This document shows, piece by piece, positions 1 to 6,794 of a DNA stretch of 7,548 nucleotides. The notes under the pieces were generated by a model. It searched no databases. It was not told the origin of the DNA and saw only the letters and a list, made by a program, of their open reading frames with translations. The DNA comes from Candidatus Zixiibacteriota bacterium (lineage in GTDB: Bacteria; Zixibacteria; MSB-5A5; GN15; JAAZOE01): assembly GCA_012797915.1 (NCBI GenBank), contig JAAZOE010000144.1, positions 1 to 7,548 on the forward strand, given 5' to 3'. Position 1 is the stretch's first letter, and each line of letters opens with the position of its first letter. The position numbers were made by a program, and so were the translations under genes.

Positions 1-12
1 CTCGCATCCGTC

Positions 13-2064
13 TCATCGCGGCCCCGTCTTGGCCAGAACATGGAACGTCCGCGCGACGGTTGTTGTGTTGCCGCACCGATCGCGGACGGTGATTTCCAGG
101 CGATGGGAGCTGCCGTGGATGGTCCAGTGGGGTTTCCCGGTCAGCAGTTTCCGGTCGATATCATACTCCGGGATAATCCATTTCCCATCGATGGTAATTT
201 CGAAATTCCGGTCGTCCTCGAATCCGGACAACTCATCGGCCACGGTGCAGCGGATTTGCGGACGGCCGCTGGTGAGGGACGCCTTCTCGGCGATATTCAG
301 ATCGGTGATCGTCGGGGCGACCGTGTCGCTCAGAACCGCATACGCTCCGCCGCCCGATACGGTGGCGGTCAGCCAATCGTTTTCGACATCGACTCGGCGG
401 CCGATCCATGACCAGCGGTTTCCTTCCTTATGGATATAAAATGCGGTCTTATTCGTATCCGGCAAGACCGGCACCTGGACGATCAACTCTATCGGGGAGG
501 CGAACGCCAACCAGTCGGGCAGCAGCGCAAACGGTCGATGGATGAAACGGCCGGAGGCAGGAGGCGGGAGGAGCGTATCCTTCACCATGAGCAAGGCGTT
601 GCCGAACAGGTCCCCGGCACCGGCCTCGATGGTCAGATCGTCGCCGTGCTTGATTTGCGCAGGCTGCCCCGGAAACAGGTGATGCATACCCAAGACAATC
701 GTGTCGGAAACCCGCGCGGAGGGGCCGACGATGACGATACGATCGATAAACGCGACATCGGCCGCGGGGCGATAAAAACCGGCGAAGCGACTTTGGCTGA
801 TGCGGCGAAAGGCAAGCGTATCCATTCCCCGATCGGTGGCAATTGCACCGGTCAGACGGTCAATCCCGCCGGTCGTGGGCACGGTGAACAGGAAGCCGTC
901 ATCTATGATCTTGAAGGTACCAGGTTCCGCGGATGGCGCTATTGACGACTTGGTCAGAGAATCGGGCAAGCCTGCATTCGCCGCGTCGGCGATGTTTGCC
1001 TTGAAAGGAGAATAGCGGATGGTGAACTCCAGTCGGCGGGTGTTGCCGAAAGCGTCCGCCGCTTCGATAACGATTGTGTGAAATCCCTCGACCGTATCGG
1101 CAAAGGTGCCATCGCCGGGAACCTCCGACTGATAATTGGACAAGATATTGCCCGGTTTGCGGAAGAGGGCATAGACCCGGGCATAATCATTCTTGTCCGG
1201 ATCGGGATCGCGGTCAAGGAGGCTGAGTTTGTTTTCGGCGTAATCCAGGCGGTCGTATGCCACCGAGTGGTACACCCGGCCGTCGATGGTCAGCGTCAAA
1301 CGCTGCGGGCCGATCGCAAACGATCCCGGCGCGACGACATCTTCCACCGCCGTCTTGACGGCAAACCGGCCGGTGACCAGAATGGTGTCGGTTACCCGCG
1401 TCCGGCCGGTTTTATCCATTATCGGTTTCAGTTTGATTTCCCGTTGACCGTCGGCAAACAGGGAATGGTCATCGAGGTACGTCAGCCAGACGGCCTTGAA
1501 TTTCGGCGGGGTGGTGTCTTTCAGACGGATTCCCGGAAACAGCAGGGGATTTAGCGGCCGGTTTTCGGCGTCGCGGATTTCGAAATGAAGATGCGGCGCC
1601 CCCGCCCCGGTCTGGCCGGAATGGGCGATCAATTCCCCTTTTTTCACCGGCAGATCGGCGGCATCGGGTTTGATATCCTGATAATACCGTCGGGAGGCCA
1701 GTTGCCTTTGCTCCACGAACGACCCGATTTTCTTATTGAAGTCATTCAGATGTCCGAAGACGTAGGTCCGGCCGGATTTTCCGGCGAGATATAATCCCTT
1801 TCCGTACCCGAAATACGAGGTCGAGATTCGACGGATGAATCCGTCTTCCGGGGCATACACCGGGGCGCCGATTTTTCCGCCGGTGCGCAGGTCGATGCCC
1901 ATATGGAATCGTCCCGGTCGGCCGTCGCCGAACCCCGATGAAATCTGGAGTTCCCGTTTGAGCGGCCAGGCGAAGGGGGTTGTCGCCGAAGAGGATGGGT
2001 CGGCCGGAATGGCCGGGCTGTATACCAACAACAGGATGACCGATATAAGGCCTAGTCGCAGCAT
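13..2064 (-). CDS. Secreted M23-family zinc metallopeptidase with long beta-rich C-terminal tail
   Basis: Probable peptidoglycan DD-endopeptidase, or an M23 scaffold protein, exported to the envelope. The 683-residue product starts with a signal peptide (hydrophobic residues about 3-20, likely cleaved near A21). The M23 (LytM/peptidase_M23) domain spans about residues 33-175. All expected metal and catalytic residues are visible: H54 and D58 in HMGID, H105 in FGHL, and H158/H160 in PHLHFE, so it should be an active enzyme. About 20 extra residues lie between H105 and the HLHFE motif, as I recall for Bacteroidetes/FCB homologues. Residues about 185-683 hold no catalytic motif. They look like successive beta-sandwich/Ig-like modules, with repeated 'DT.AP', 'D.FGN' and 'DRCGN' turns and a 'W.WIG...GAYAVLSDT' stretch near 552-580; they may bind the wall or position the enzyme. 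The ATG is chosen because the signal peptide begins exactly there. No Shine-Dalgarno sequence precedes it. The gene is divergent from the foldase gene at 2273. The family call is secure; the substrate is inferred. Confidence 0.93.
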   Translation of the reverse strand: MLRLGLISVILLLVYSPAIPADPSSSATTPFAWPLKRELQISSGFGDGRPGRFHMGIDLRTGGKIGAPVYAPEDGFIRRISTSYFGYGKGLYLAGKSGRTYVFGHLNDFNKKIGSFVEQRQLASRRYYQDIKPDAADLPVKKGELIAHSGQTGAGAPHLHFEIRDAENRPLNPLLFPGIRLKDTTPPKFKAVWLTYLDDHSLFADGQREIKLKPIMDKTGRTRVTDTILVTGRFAVKTAVEDVVAPGSFAIGPQRLTLTIDGRVYHSVAYDRLDYAENKLSLLDRDPDPDKNDYARVYALFRKPGNILSNYQSEVPGDGTFADTVEGFHTIVIEAADAFGNTRRLEFTIRYSPFKANIADAANAGLPDSLTKSSIAPSAEPGTFKIIDDGFLFTVPTTGGIDRLTGAIATDRGMDTLAFRRISQSRFAGFYRPAADVAFIDRIVIVGPSARVSDTIVLGMHHLFPGQPAQIKHGDDLTIEAGAGDLFGNALLMVKDTLLPPPASGRFIHRPFALLPDWLAFASPIELIVQVPVLPDTNKTAFYIHKEGNRWSWIGRRVDVENDWLTATVSGGGAYAVLSDTVAPTITDLNIAEKASLTSGRPQIRCTVADELSGFEDDRNFEITIDGKWIIPEYDIDRKLLTGKPHWTIHGSSHRLEITVRDRCGNTTTVARTFHVLAKTGPR

Positions 2065-2143
2065 GAGGAGAAAGGTACGATTTTGCGGCCGCAGAGCAAG
2101 TATGATTTTCCAACCGCTTGCGGGGGTTACGGATAAAAAGGGC

Positions 2144-2171
2144 TTGCGGCGGCGGTCGAAATAGGTATATT
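2144..2171 (+). promoter_or_regulatory. Putative sigma70-type promoter for the parvulin foldase gene
   Basis: A TTGCGG -35-like hexamer (2144-2149) and a TATATT -10-like hexamer (2166-2171) are separated by 16 bases. This predicts a start site near 2178 and a leader of about 95 bases before the ATG at 2273. The -10 is in the only AT-rich patch of the 2065-2272 intergenic region. The -35 is a weak match. I saw no comparably good promoter for the divergent M23 gene in this region, and no clear operator or riboswitch. Confidence 0.4.
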
Positions 2172-2256
2172 ATCGGGCTGAATGGCCGTAACGCTCGTGG
2201 ACGGCAGACCTTCGGCCGCCGGATAGCCGGAAATCTGAAACGGTGGTTTGCCTTGT

Positions 2257-2262
2257 AAGGAG
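2257..2262 (+). promoter_or_regulatory. Ribosome binding site of the foldase gene
   Basis: AAGGAG lies 10 bases before the ATG at 2273 and fixes that start. The short, slightly basic N-terminus followed by a membrane helix agrees with it. Confidence 0.75.
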
Positions 2263-2272
2263 TTGATCGGAG

Positions 2273-4078
2273 ATGTTAAGCACTTTTCGTAAATTCACCA
2301 AAGTTGTTATCTGGCTGGTGATTATCGCCTTTGTCGGTACGATCATTTTTGCCTGGGGTATGGAAATCACGCAATCCAAGGCTCAGCGCAACATTGTCGG
2401 GACGATCAACGGCAAGGATATCGACTACCGCGTGTACCAGACCTATTATGAACAGCTGTATCAGTCCAAACAGGCCGGATCGGATCAGGAACTGGATGCG
2501 ACCACGCTTCGCCAGATTCGCCAGCAGGCCTGGGATAATCTGGTCAGCGAATACCTGCTGAATCAGCAGATCGAGAAACGGGGGATCAAGGAAACCGACG
2601 AAGAAATCGTCGGCTTCCTGCGGTACCAGCCTCCGGCCGAGCTGCAGCAGATTCAGGAGTTCCAGACCGACGGCAAGTTCGATTATCAGAAGTACGTCTC
2701 GGCCATGACCAATCCGCAGGCGGCGACATTCTGGGCCTCGGTGGAGGCCCGGTATCGGCCGCAAATCCGGATCTTTAATCTGCAGCAGGAAGTCGCCGCC
2801 ACCGCCCGGATTACCGAGGACGAGCTGCACAACTATTTCATTGCCACGCAGGAGAAGGTCCGGGGTCAGATTATCAACGTTCCGGCGGTCAAATTCAGCG
2901 AGCCTGGTCCGGAGGTGTCCGACGAGCAGCTGCGGCAATATTACGAAAGCCATAAAGAGGACTACAAGACTGATGAACGGGCGTCTCTGGAGTGCGTGCT
3001 CTTCTCCAAAAAGGCCACCGAGGATGACTGGGCGCGGGTGAAAACGGAACTTGAGGCGATTAAGGCCCGCATCGATGCCGGCGAAGATTTCGGCGACATG
3101 GCCAAATCGTATTCCGAAGACGGAGCGGCCAAGAACGGCGGCGACTTAGGCGTCTTCCGCAGAGGCCAGATGGTTCCGGAATTCGACCAGGTGGCCTTTG
3201 CCCTCGAAACGGGACAGGTGTCCGAACCGGTCCGGACCCGTTTCGGCTGGCATCTGATCAAGCTGTTTTCGAAACAGCAGGATGTTTCCGGCGAGCAGAT
3301 TCAAGCCAGCCATATCCTCCTGAGGGTGCAGCCATCGACCGAGACCACCGACCAGATGTTCCGCACGGCCAACAAGATTCTGGATGAAATGTCGGGTTCC
3401 GACCTGGCCGCGGCGGCCGCCGCCTTGGGTCTGAAGACCGAGCTCACCGGTTCGTTCGTCAAAGGGGGGTCCATCCCCAAGATAGGCGCCGACCGGAAGA
3501 TCAACGATTTCGCTTTCAAGAACGATGTCGGCGAGATTTCCCCGATTTATGAAACCGATTCGGCCATCGTTATCGCCAAGGTCGTGGAGCGGACGCCGGC
3601 GGGCATCGCTCCGTTTGAGATAGCCAAAGTATCCGTCCGGCGGGATGTGGTCAACCAGATGGCGATGGAAGCGTGCCGGTCGGAGATGACGCGCGTAGGC
3701 GCTCAGATCGCCGCCGGGGTGCCGTTCGAAACGGCCGCCAAGGATGCCGGATATACGCCGATCACCACCGATCCCATCAGCCGCGAGGGATTCATCCCCG
3801 GCATCGGCACCGATCCGTATGTCATCGGCACCCTTTTCAATCTGGCCAATCCCGGCGATGTCTCCAAACCGTTCAAATACAACCGCGGCTGGGCTATCGT
3901 GAAACTGCTGGAGCGTCAAAGCGCCGACGCGAGCCAGTATGCCGCCAAGCGTGATTCGCTCGAACAGGCCCTGTTGAGCACTAAACAGCGCGAGGTGTTC
4001 AATGCCTGGTACCAGGATCTGATGACCTCGGCCCAGGTCGAGGATTACCTGGATGAATTTTTCTCCGTGCGGGAATAG
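2273..4078 (+). CDS. Membrane-anchored parvulin-type peptidyl-prolyl isomerase/chaperone, PpiD/SurA-like
   Basis: Likely periplasmic folding factor for exported or outer-membrane proteins. The 601-residue product is close to the size of PpiD (about 620). It has a short cytoplasmic N-terminus, one transmembrane helix at about residues 9-28, and a SurA_N-type helical chaperone region at about 40-230 that begins 'IVGTINGKDIDY'. The first parvulin (PPIC) domain spans about 235-335, with the 'GGDLGVF' turn, M300/F304/F309 and H327 in GWHLIK. The histidine normally found in the opening 'SHIL' strand appears to be replaced there by 'ECVLF' (C241 or E240). A second unit (about 343-440) has the canonical ASHILL (H347) but lacks the GG-D-G core. 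A third (about 450-550) has the parvulin ending 'GWAIVKL' without its histidine. The tail (551-601) is helical. The gene has its own likely promoter and terminator. The family call is firm; isomerase activity is uncertain, and a mainly chaperone role is a real alternative. Confidence 0.9.
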   Translation: MLSTFRKFTKVVIWLVIIAFVGTIIFAWGMEITQSKAQRNIVGTINGKDIDYRVYQTYYEQLYQSKQAGSDQELDATTLRQIRQQAWDNLVSEYLLNQQIEKRGIKETDEEIVGFLRYQPPAELQQIQEFQTDGKFDYQKYVSAMTNPQAATFWASVEARYRPQIRIFNLQQEVAATARITEDELHNYFIATQEKVRGQIINVPAVKFSEPGPEVSDEQLRQYYESHKEDYKTDERASLECVLFSKKATEDDWARVKTELEAIKARIDAGEDFGDMAKSYSEDGAAKNGGDLGVFRRGQMVPEFDQVAFALETGQVSEPVRTRFGWHLIKLFSKQQDVSGEQIQASHILLRVQPSTETTDQMFRTANKILDEMSGSDLAAAAAALGLKTELTGSFVKGGSIPKIGADRKINDFAFKNDVGEISPIYETDSAIVIAKVVERTPAGIAPFEIAKVSVRRDVVNQMAMEACRSEMTRVGAQIAAGVPFETAAKDAGYTPITTDPISREGFIPGIGTDPYVIGTLFNLANPGDVSKPFKYNRGWAIVKLLERQSADASQYAAKRDSLEQALLSTKQREVFNAWYQDLMTSAQVEDYLDEFFSVRE

Positions 4079-4093
4079 CCGTTACGGCGAACG

Positions 4094-4122
4094 AAAAACC
4101 CCGGCCCGGCCGGGGTTTTTTT
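4094..4122 (+). terminator. Rho-independent terminator of the foldase gene
   Basis: A 7-bp all-GC stem (CCCCGGC, 4099-4105, paired with GCCGGGG, 4109-4115) has a 3-base loop and is followed by seven T residues (4116-4122). Five A residues (4094-4098) precede the stem, extending it by A-T pairs. It begins 15 bases after the foldase stop codon. Confidence 0.9.
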
Positions 4123-4127
4123 ATGCC

Positions 4128-4157
4128 TTGAATATGCCGCCGGGGCGGACGTATACT
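4128..4157 (+). promoter_or_regulatory. Putative sigma70-type promoter for the rhomboid gene
   Basis: TTGAAT (4128-4133) and TATACT (4152-4157) are separated by 18 bases. The predicted start site is near 4164, giving a leader of only about 16 bases that still includes the ribosome binding site. The -35 hexamer begins five bases after the T-tract of the preceding terminator, so the rhomboid gene looks independently transcribed. Confidence 0.6.
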
Positions 4158-4167
4158 ATGAAAGCAT

Positions 4168-4173
4168 AAGGGA
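4168..4173 (+). promoter_or_regulatory. Ribosome binding site supporting a GTG start for the rhomboid gene
   Basis: AAGGGA lies 6 bases before the GTG at 4180. An ATG at 4158 upstream is closed after three codons by TAA (4167-4169) and cannot be the start. The protein from the GTG begins with the 'PLKDDNPT' stretch typical of this rhomboid subfamily. Confidence 0.65.
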
Positions 4174-4179
4174 TAACCC

Positions 4180-4866
4180 GTGTTTCCGTTGAAGGATGAC
4201 AACCCCACCGCGCATTTGCCGATCGTCACCATCGGTCTAATCGTCATCAATTGCCTGATCCACATCTATCGGATGACCCTGCCGATGCCGGAAGCCCAGC
4301 TGGCGGTTTTCCGTTTCGGTCTCATTCCCGCTGAAATCACCCATCTGACCGACCTGACCCCTTCGGTTCCCTTCCCGGTCTGGCTCTCCCCGTTTACTTC
4401 GATGTTTCTTCATGGCGACCTCTGGCATCTGGCCGGAAACATGCTCTACCTGTGGATTTTCGGCAATAATATCGAAGACCGGTTGGGACCGTTCCTGTTC
4501 ACAGTATTCTACATCCTCTCCGGGTTGGCGGCGGTGACCCTGTTCGTCGCCTTGAATCCCACCGGCACCGTCCCGATGATCGGAGCGTCGGGGGCAATCG
4601 CCGGCGTCCTCGGCGCCTATCTCGTTCTCTTTCCCCGCGCCCGTATCCTGACCCTGATCTGGATCATCTTTATCATTCGCCTGGTCTGGCTGCCGGCCGT
4701 GTTTATCCTGGGATATTGGTTCGTGATTCAACTGGTCATGGGGACGTCTTCGCTGGCCAGCCAGGGAGGCGGGATCGCCTGGTTCGCTCATGTCGGGGGA
4801 TTCATCTTCGGCTGGCTCTGGTTCCGCGGCCGGTCGCTCTTCCGCGGCCGTTCCACGATCATGTGA
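4180..4866 (+). CDS. Rhomboid-family intramembrane serine protease
   Basis: Cleaves membrane-spanning substrates within the bilayer of the inner membrane; the substrates cannot be read from the sequence. The product is 228 residues and almost entirely hydrophobic, with about six transmembrane helices. Motifs are complete: the catalytic serine S137 in GASGAIAG, the catalytic histidine H204 in WFAHVGG, and the supporting H78, H83 and N87 in 'HGDLWHLAGNM'. An active protease is therefore expected. A polar segment of about 45 residues (31-75) separates the first helix from the second, as in the bacterial subfamily whose N-terminus reads like 'PLKDDNPT'. There is no extra N-terminal cytosolic domain of the GlpG kind. 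The start is GTG. The gene is separated from the foldase gene by a terminator and its own promoter, and converges on the phosphotransacylase gene 14 bases downstream, with no obvious terminator in the gap. Confidence 0.95.
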   Translation: MFPLKDDNPTAHLPIVTIGLIVINCLIHIYRMTLPMPEAQLAVFRFGLIPAEITHLTDLTPSVPFPVWLSPFTSMFLHGDLWHLAGNMLYLWIFGNNIEDRLGPFLFTVFYILSGLAAVTLFVALNPTGTVPMIGASGAIAGVLGAYLVLFPRARILTLIWIIFIIRLVWLPAVFILGYWFVIQLVMGTSSLASQGGGIAWFAHVGGFIFGWLWFRGRSLFRGRSTIM

Positions 4867-4880
4867 ATAGAACGTATCGG

Positions 4881-5813
4881 CTAGCGACCGGACAGAGAAA
4901 GAAACGCGGCCAGGGTTAAGGCATGGAAGATATTCCGGGCGGAGTCACACCGCGACGGGAAGGCAATCGGCACCTTCCCGCCGATGACGGCTCCCGCTAT
5001 TTTGGCTCCGGAAAACAAGGCCATCCCTTTATACACCCCGGCGGCGGTCTCGATGTTCGGAGCGATGAGAATATTGGCCTCCCCGGCTACCGCGGACACG
5101 GCTCCTTTTTGCCGGGCGACCTCCGGTAACACGGCCACATCCATCGACAGCGGCCCATCGATACGACAGTTCTTAATCTGTCCCTTGTCGGCCATCTTGG
5201 CGATGACCGCCGCTTCCATCGTCACCGGCATGGCCGGATAAATCACCTCGACCGCGGCCAGAAGCGCCACCTTCGGTATCGTTACACTCAAGCGGTTGGC
5301 CACCGTTACCGCGTTGTCGATAATCGCCAGCTTGCGGGCGAGGTCCGGTTCGACGTTGACGGCGGCATCGCTCAACAGCAGCAGGCGGGGATAATTATCA
5401 TGATCGAAGACGGCGACATGGCTGACGATCGCCTTGCCCCGCCGGAAACCGGCCTCGGCTTTGAAAAGTCCCTGCAACAGCTCGCGGGCCGCGATTTTCC
5501 CTCGCACCAAAATGTCGGCGCCTCCTCCGGATGCCAGCGCGGCCGCTTCGACCGCCGCCCGTTCCGGCGTTTCGGAGGCGATCAGGGCAACCTGGTCGGA
5601 CGACAGGACGCTCCGTTCCAGTTGTTGCCGGACGGTATCGCCGGGCCCGATAAGCGTGACCTCGATTAATCCTTCCCCTTTGGCGCGGGATATCGCTTCC
5701 ATCGTGACGGCGTCATCGGCTCCGACTATGGCCGCCCGCACCTTGCCCTTCGCCGCGACCATCTGCCGCAGGCGCACCTGCAAATCATCCAGATTCCGGA
5801 TTGGGTCAGCCAT
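4881..5813 (-). CDS. ptb: Phosphate butyryltransferase, the more canonical of two paralogues
   Basis: Transfers an acyl group from a CoA thioester (butyryl-CoA or a branched-chain acyl-CoA) to phosphate, giving acyl-phosphate for the neighbouring kinase; cytosolic. The 310 residues match the usual Ptb length of about 300. Family landmarks are present in order: 'SHVAVFDHDNYPRLLLLSDA' at about 131-150, 'AAVEVIYPAMPVT' at 186-198, 'KMADKGQIKNCRIDGPLSMD' at 206-225, 'VAGEANILIAPNIE' at 242-255, and the C-terminal 'PSRCDS' (S287, R288, D290), which corresponds to the Ser-Arg substrate region of phosphotransacylases. One oddity is 'ILVRGKIAARELL' (101-113), where many Ptb proteins and the upstream paralogue have 'MKG...T..LL'. 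It is the last gene of the operon, and its ATG overlaps the end of the upstream gene. Substrate chain length cannot be read from sequence; isobutyryl, isovaleryl or 2-methylbutyryl CoA are possible. Confidence 0.9.
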   Translation of the reverse strand: MADPIRNLDDLQVRLRQMVAAKGKVRAAIVGADDAVTMEAISRAKGEGLIEVTLIGPGDTVRQQLERSVLSSDQVALIASETPERAAVEAAALASGGGADILVRGKIAARELLQGLFKAEAGFRRGKAIVSHVAVFDHDNYPRLLLLSDAAVNVEPDLARKLAIIDNAVTVANRLSVTIPKVALLAAVEVIYPAMPVTMEAAVIAKMADKGQIKNCRIDGPLSMDVAVLPEVARQKGAVSAVAGEANILIAPNIETAAGVYKGMALFSGAKIAGAVIGGKVPIAFPSRCDSARNIFHALTLAAFLSLSGR

Positions 5814-6756
5814 GGCTCTCTTCTCCCTTTCCGCCGCGGCGGTAGTAATCGGCCACCAGACAAGCCAGAGCCAAAGAGGTTTTCTTGCCGATCACCGGAT
5901 CGGTCCGCGACACCAATGAAACCGGAACCCTGGCTCCCACGATCACGCCGGCAAAAATCGTCTCGGCAAATATAATCAGCGCTTTCACCGTCACGTTACA
6001 TTCTTCGATCGATCCGGAAATGAGGACATCGGCGTCTCCGGCCACCGGACCGGCATACCCGACTCGCGTGGCCGTTCCGGCCGACACGGCCAGGTCGAAC
6101 CCGATCGGCCCGATCGCCTCGCATCCAGCCGGTTTTCGGTCCTGAATCATCCGCATCACCGCCGCCGCGTCCTCGGCCTGCGGTTGCCCTTTCACCGCCG
6201 TTTCGCCGGCGGCGGACAGGGCAACCTTGGCCGGGTTGATGCCCAAGGCATGGGCGACGACCAGGGCGTTGGTCAGGATGTCGAATTTCTGTTCCACCGT
6301 CGGTTTGACGATCATGCCGCCGTCGGTTATGAGAAGCAACTTGTGATAGCTGGGAATATCGATGACCGCCACGTGCGACAGGGTCGGCCCGGCGCGAAGA
6401 TGGAAACGGCGGTCGAGGACCCCTTTAAGCAGGGTCGAGGTCGGCACGAATCCCTTCATGATGGCATCCGCTTTCCCCGTATCAGCCATCTCCACCGCGG
6501 CCATGACGGCTTCGGCCGGGTCGGGTATGTGGATAATCTCCAAACCGTCGAACGAAAGGTCGTCCTTCTCGCCCAGTTCGCGGATTTTAGCCTCGTCGCC
6601 GAACAGCGTTCCGTCACAGATGCCGTCGTCATGCGCCGATTGCATCGCCTCGAGGACATCCGGATCCTGGGCCACGGCCACCGCCACCCGGGGGCGGATG
6701 CCGCCGGCGGACAGCTTCTTGGCCGCCCGGATGATATCTTGCGATGATTTGATCAT
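5806..6756 (-). CDS. Divergent phosphate butyryl/acetyltransferase-family paralogue
   Basis: A second member of the phosphotransacylase family, 316 residues, lies between the kinase gene and the canonical ptb. Recognisable parts are 'ADAIMKGFVPTSTLLKGVL' (96-114), 'LSHVAVIDIPSYHKLLLITD' (126-145), 'VAGDADVLISGSIEE' (238-252), 'IVGARVPVSLVSRTDP' (272-287) with S283, R284 and D286, and the helical 'KTSLALACLVADY' end. The central segment departs from the family. Where the downstream paralogue has 'VIYPAMPVT', this one has 'GETAVKGQPQ', and where it has 'GQIKNCRIDGPLSMD', this one has 'KPAGCEAIGPIGFD'. 'TDGGMIVKP' also replaces the usual 'TDAAMNI.P'. It could act on a different acyl-CoA, form a mixed oligomer with its neighbour, or be a weakly active partner. 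The start is an ATG with a closely placed GAGGG. The gene overlaps the next one by 8 bases. Confidence 0.87.
   Translation of the reverse strand: MIKSSQDIIRAAKKLSAGGIRPRVAVAVAQDPDVLEAMQSAHDDGICDGTLFGDEAKIRELGEKDDLSFDGLEIIHIPDPAEAVMAAVEMADTGKADAIMKGFVPTSTLLKGVLDRRFHLRAGPTLSHVAVIDIPSYHKLLLITDGGMIVKPTVEQKFDILTNALVVAHALGINPAKVALSAAGETAVKGQPQAEDAAAVMRMIQDRKPAGCEAIGPIGFDLAVSAGTATRVGYAGPVAGDADVLISGSIEECNVTVKALIIFAETIFAGVIVGARVPVSLVSRTDPVIGKKTSLALACLVADYYRRGGKGEESHG
5823..5829 (-). promoter_or_regulatory. Ribosome binding site of the distal phosphotransacylase gene, inside the upstream gene
   Basis: On the minus strand AAGGGAG lies 9 bases before the ATG at 5813. It falls within the last codons of the upstream paralogue, whose stop codon is downstream of this ATG. 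This arrangement favours coupled translation of the two proteins. Confidence 0.7.
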
Positions 6757-6760
6757 GATC
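6751..6760. repeat. 10-bp perfect palindrome over the start codon of the divergent phosphotransacylase gene
   Basis: GATCATGATC reads the same on both strands and contains the ATG at 6756-6754. It abuts the short-spaced GAGGG ribosome binding site. It may be chance; a local hairpin at the start codon would be short. Confidence 0.3.
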
Positions 6761-6780
6761 CCTCACCGTCAATCAGCGAG

Positions 6781-6794
6781 GAGCATCGATGCTC
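6781..6794. repeat. 14-bp perfect palindrome at the end of the butyrate kinase gene
   Basis: GAGCATCGATGCTC is a perfect inverted repeat whose edge overlaps the butyrate kinase stop codon (6795-6793). It sits inside the 36-base gap before the next gene. It has no T-tract on the minus strand, so it is not a standard terminator. It could be an RNA processing site, a protein-binding site or chance. Confidence 0.4.

Noticed and set aside
430..1554. Long plus-strand open frames (430-945 and 1078-1554) opposite the M23 gene
   Set aside because: They are antisense shadows in GC-rich DNA; the translations are low-complexity Arg/Gly/Asp-rich with no recognisable domain, while the minus strand holds a complete motif-bearing protein.
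2063..2164. Plus-strand 33-residue, very basic small frame in the divergent intergenic region
   Set aside because: Its start overlaps the M23 start codon, it has no ribosome binding site or promoter of its own, and it ends just at the -10 of the foldase promoter.
3146..3919. 257-codon minus-strand open frame inside the foldase gene
   Set aside because: It is antisense to clear parvulin motifs and its product shows no family features or ribosome binding site.
4158..4169. Three-codon leader frame (ATG AAA GCA TAA) before the rhomboid gene
   Set aside because: The predicted transcript start near 4164 would exclude its ATG, and it has no ribosome binding site.
4237..4791. 184-codon minus-strand open frame inside the rhomboid gene
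   Set aside because: It is a charged, Gln/Asp/Gly-rich product that mirrors the hydrophobic codons of the rhomboid gene.
6184..6747. 187-codon plus-strand open frame opposite the divergent phosphotransacylase
   Set aside because: It is a shadow of a well-supported gene; His/Gly/Asp-rich composition without motifs.
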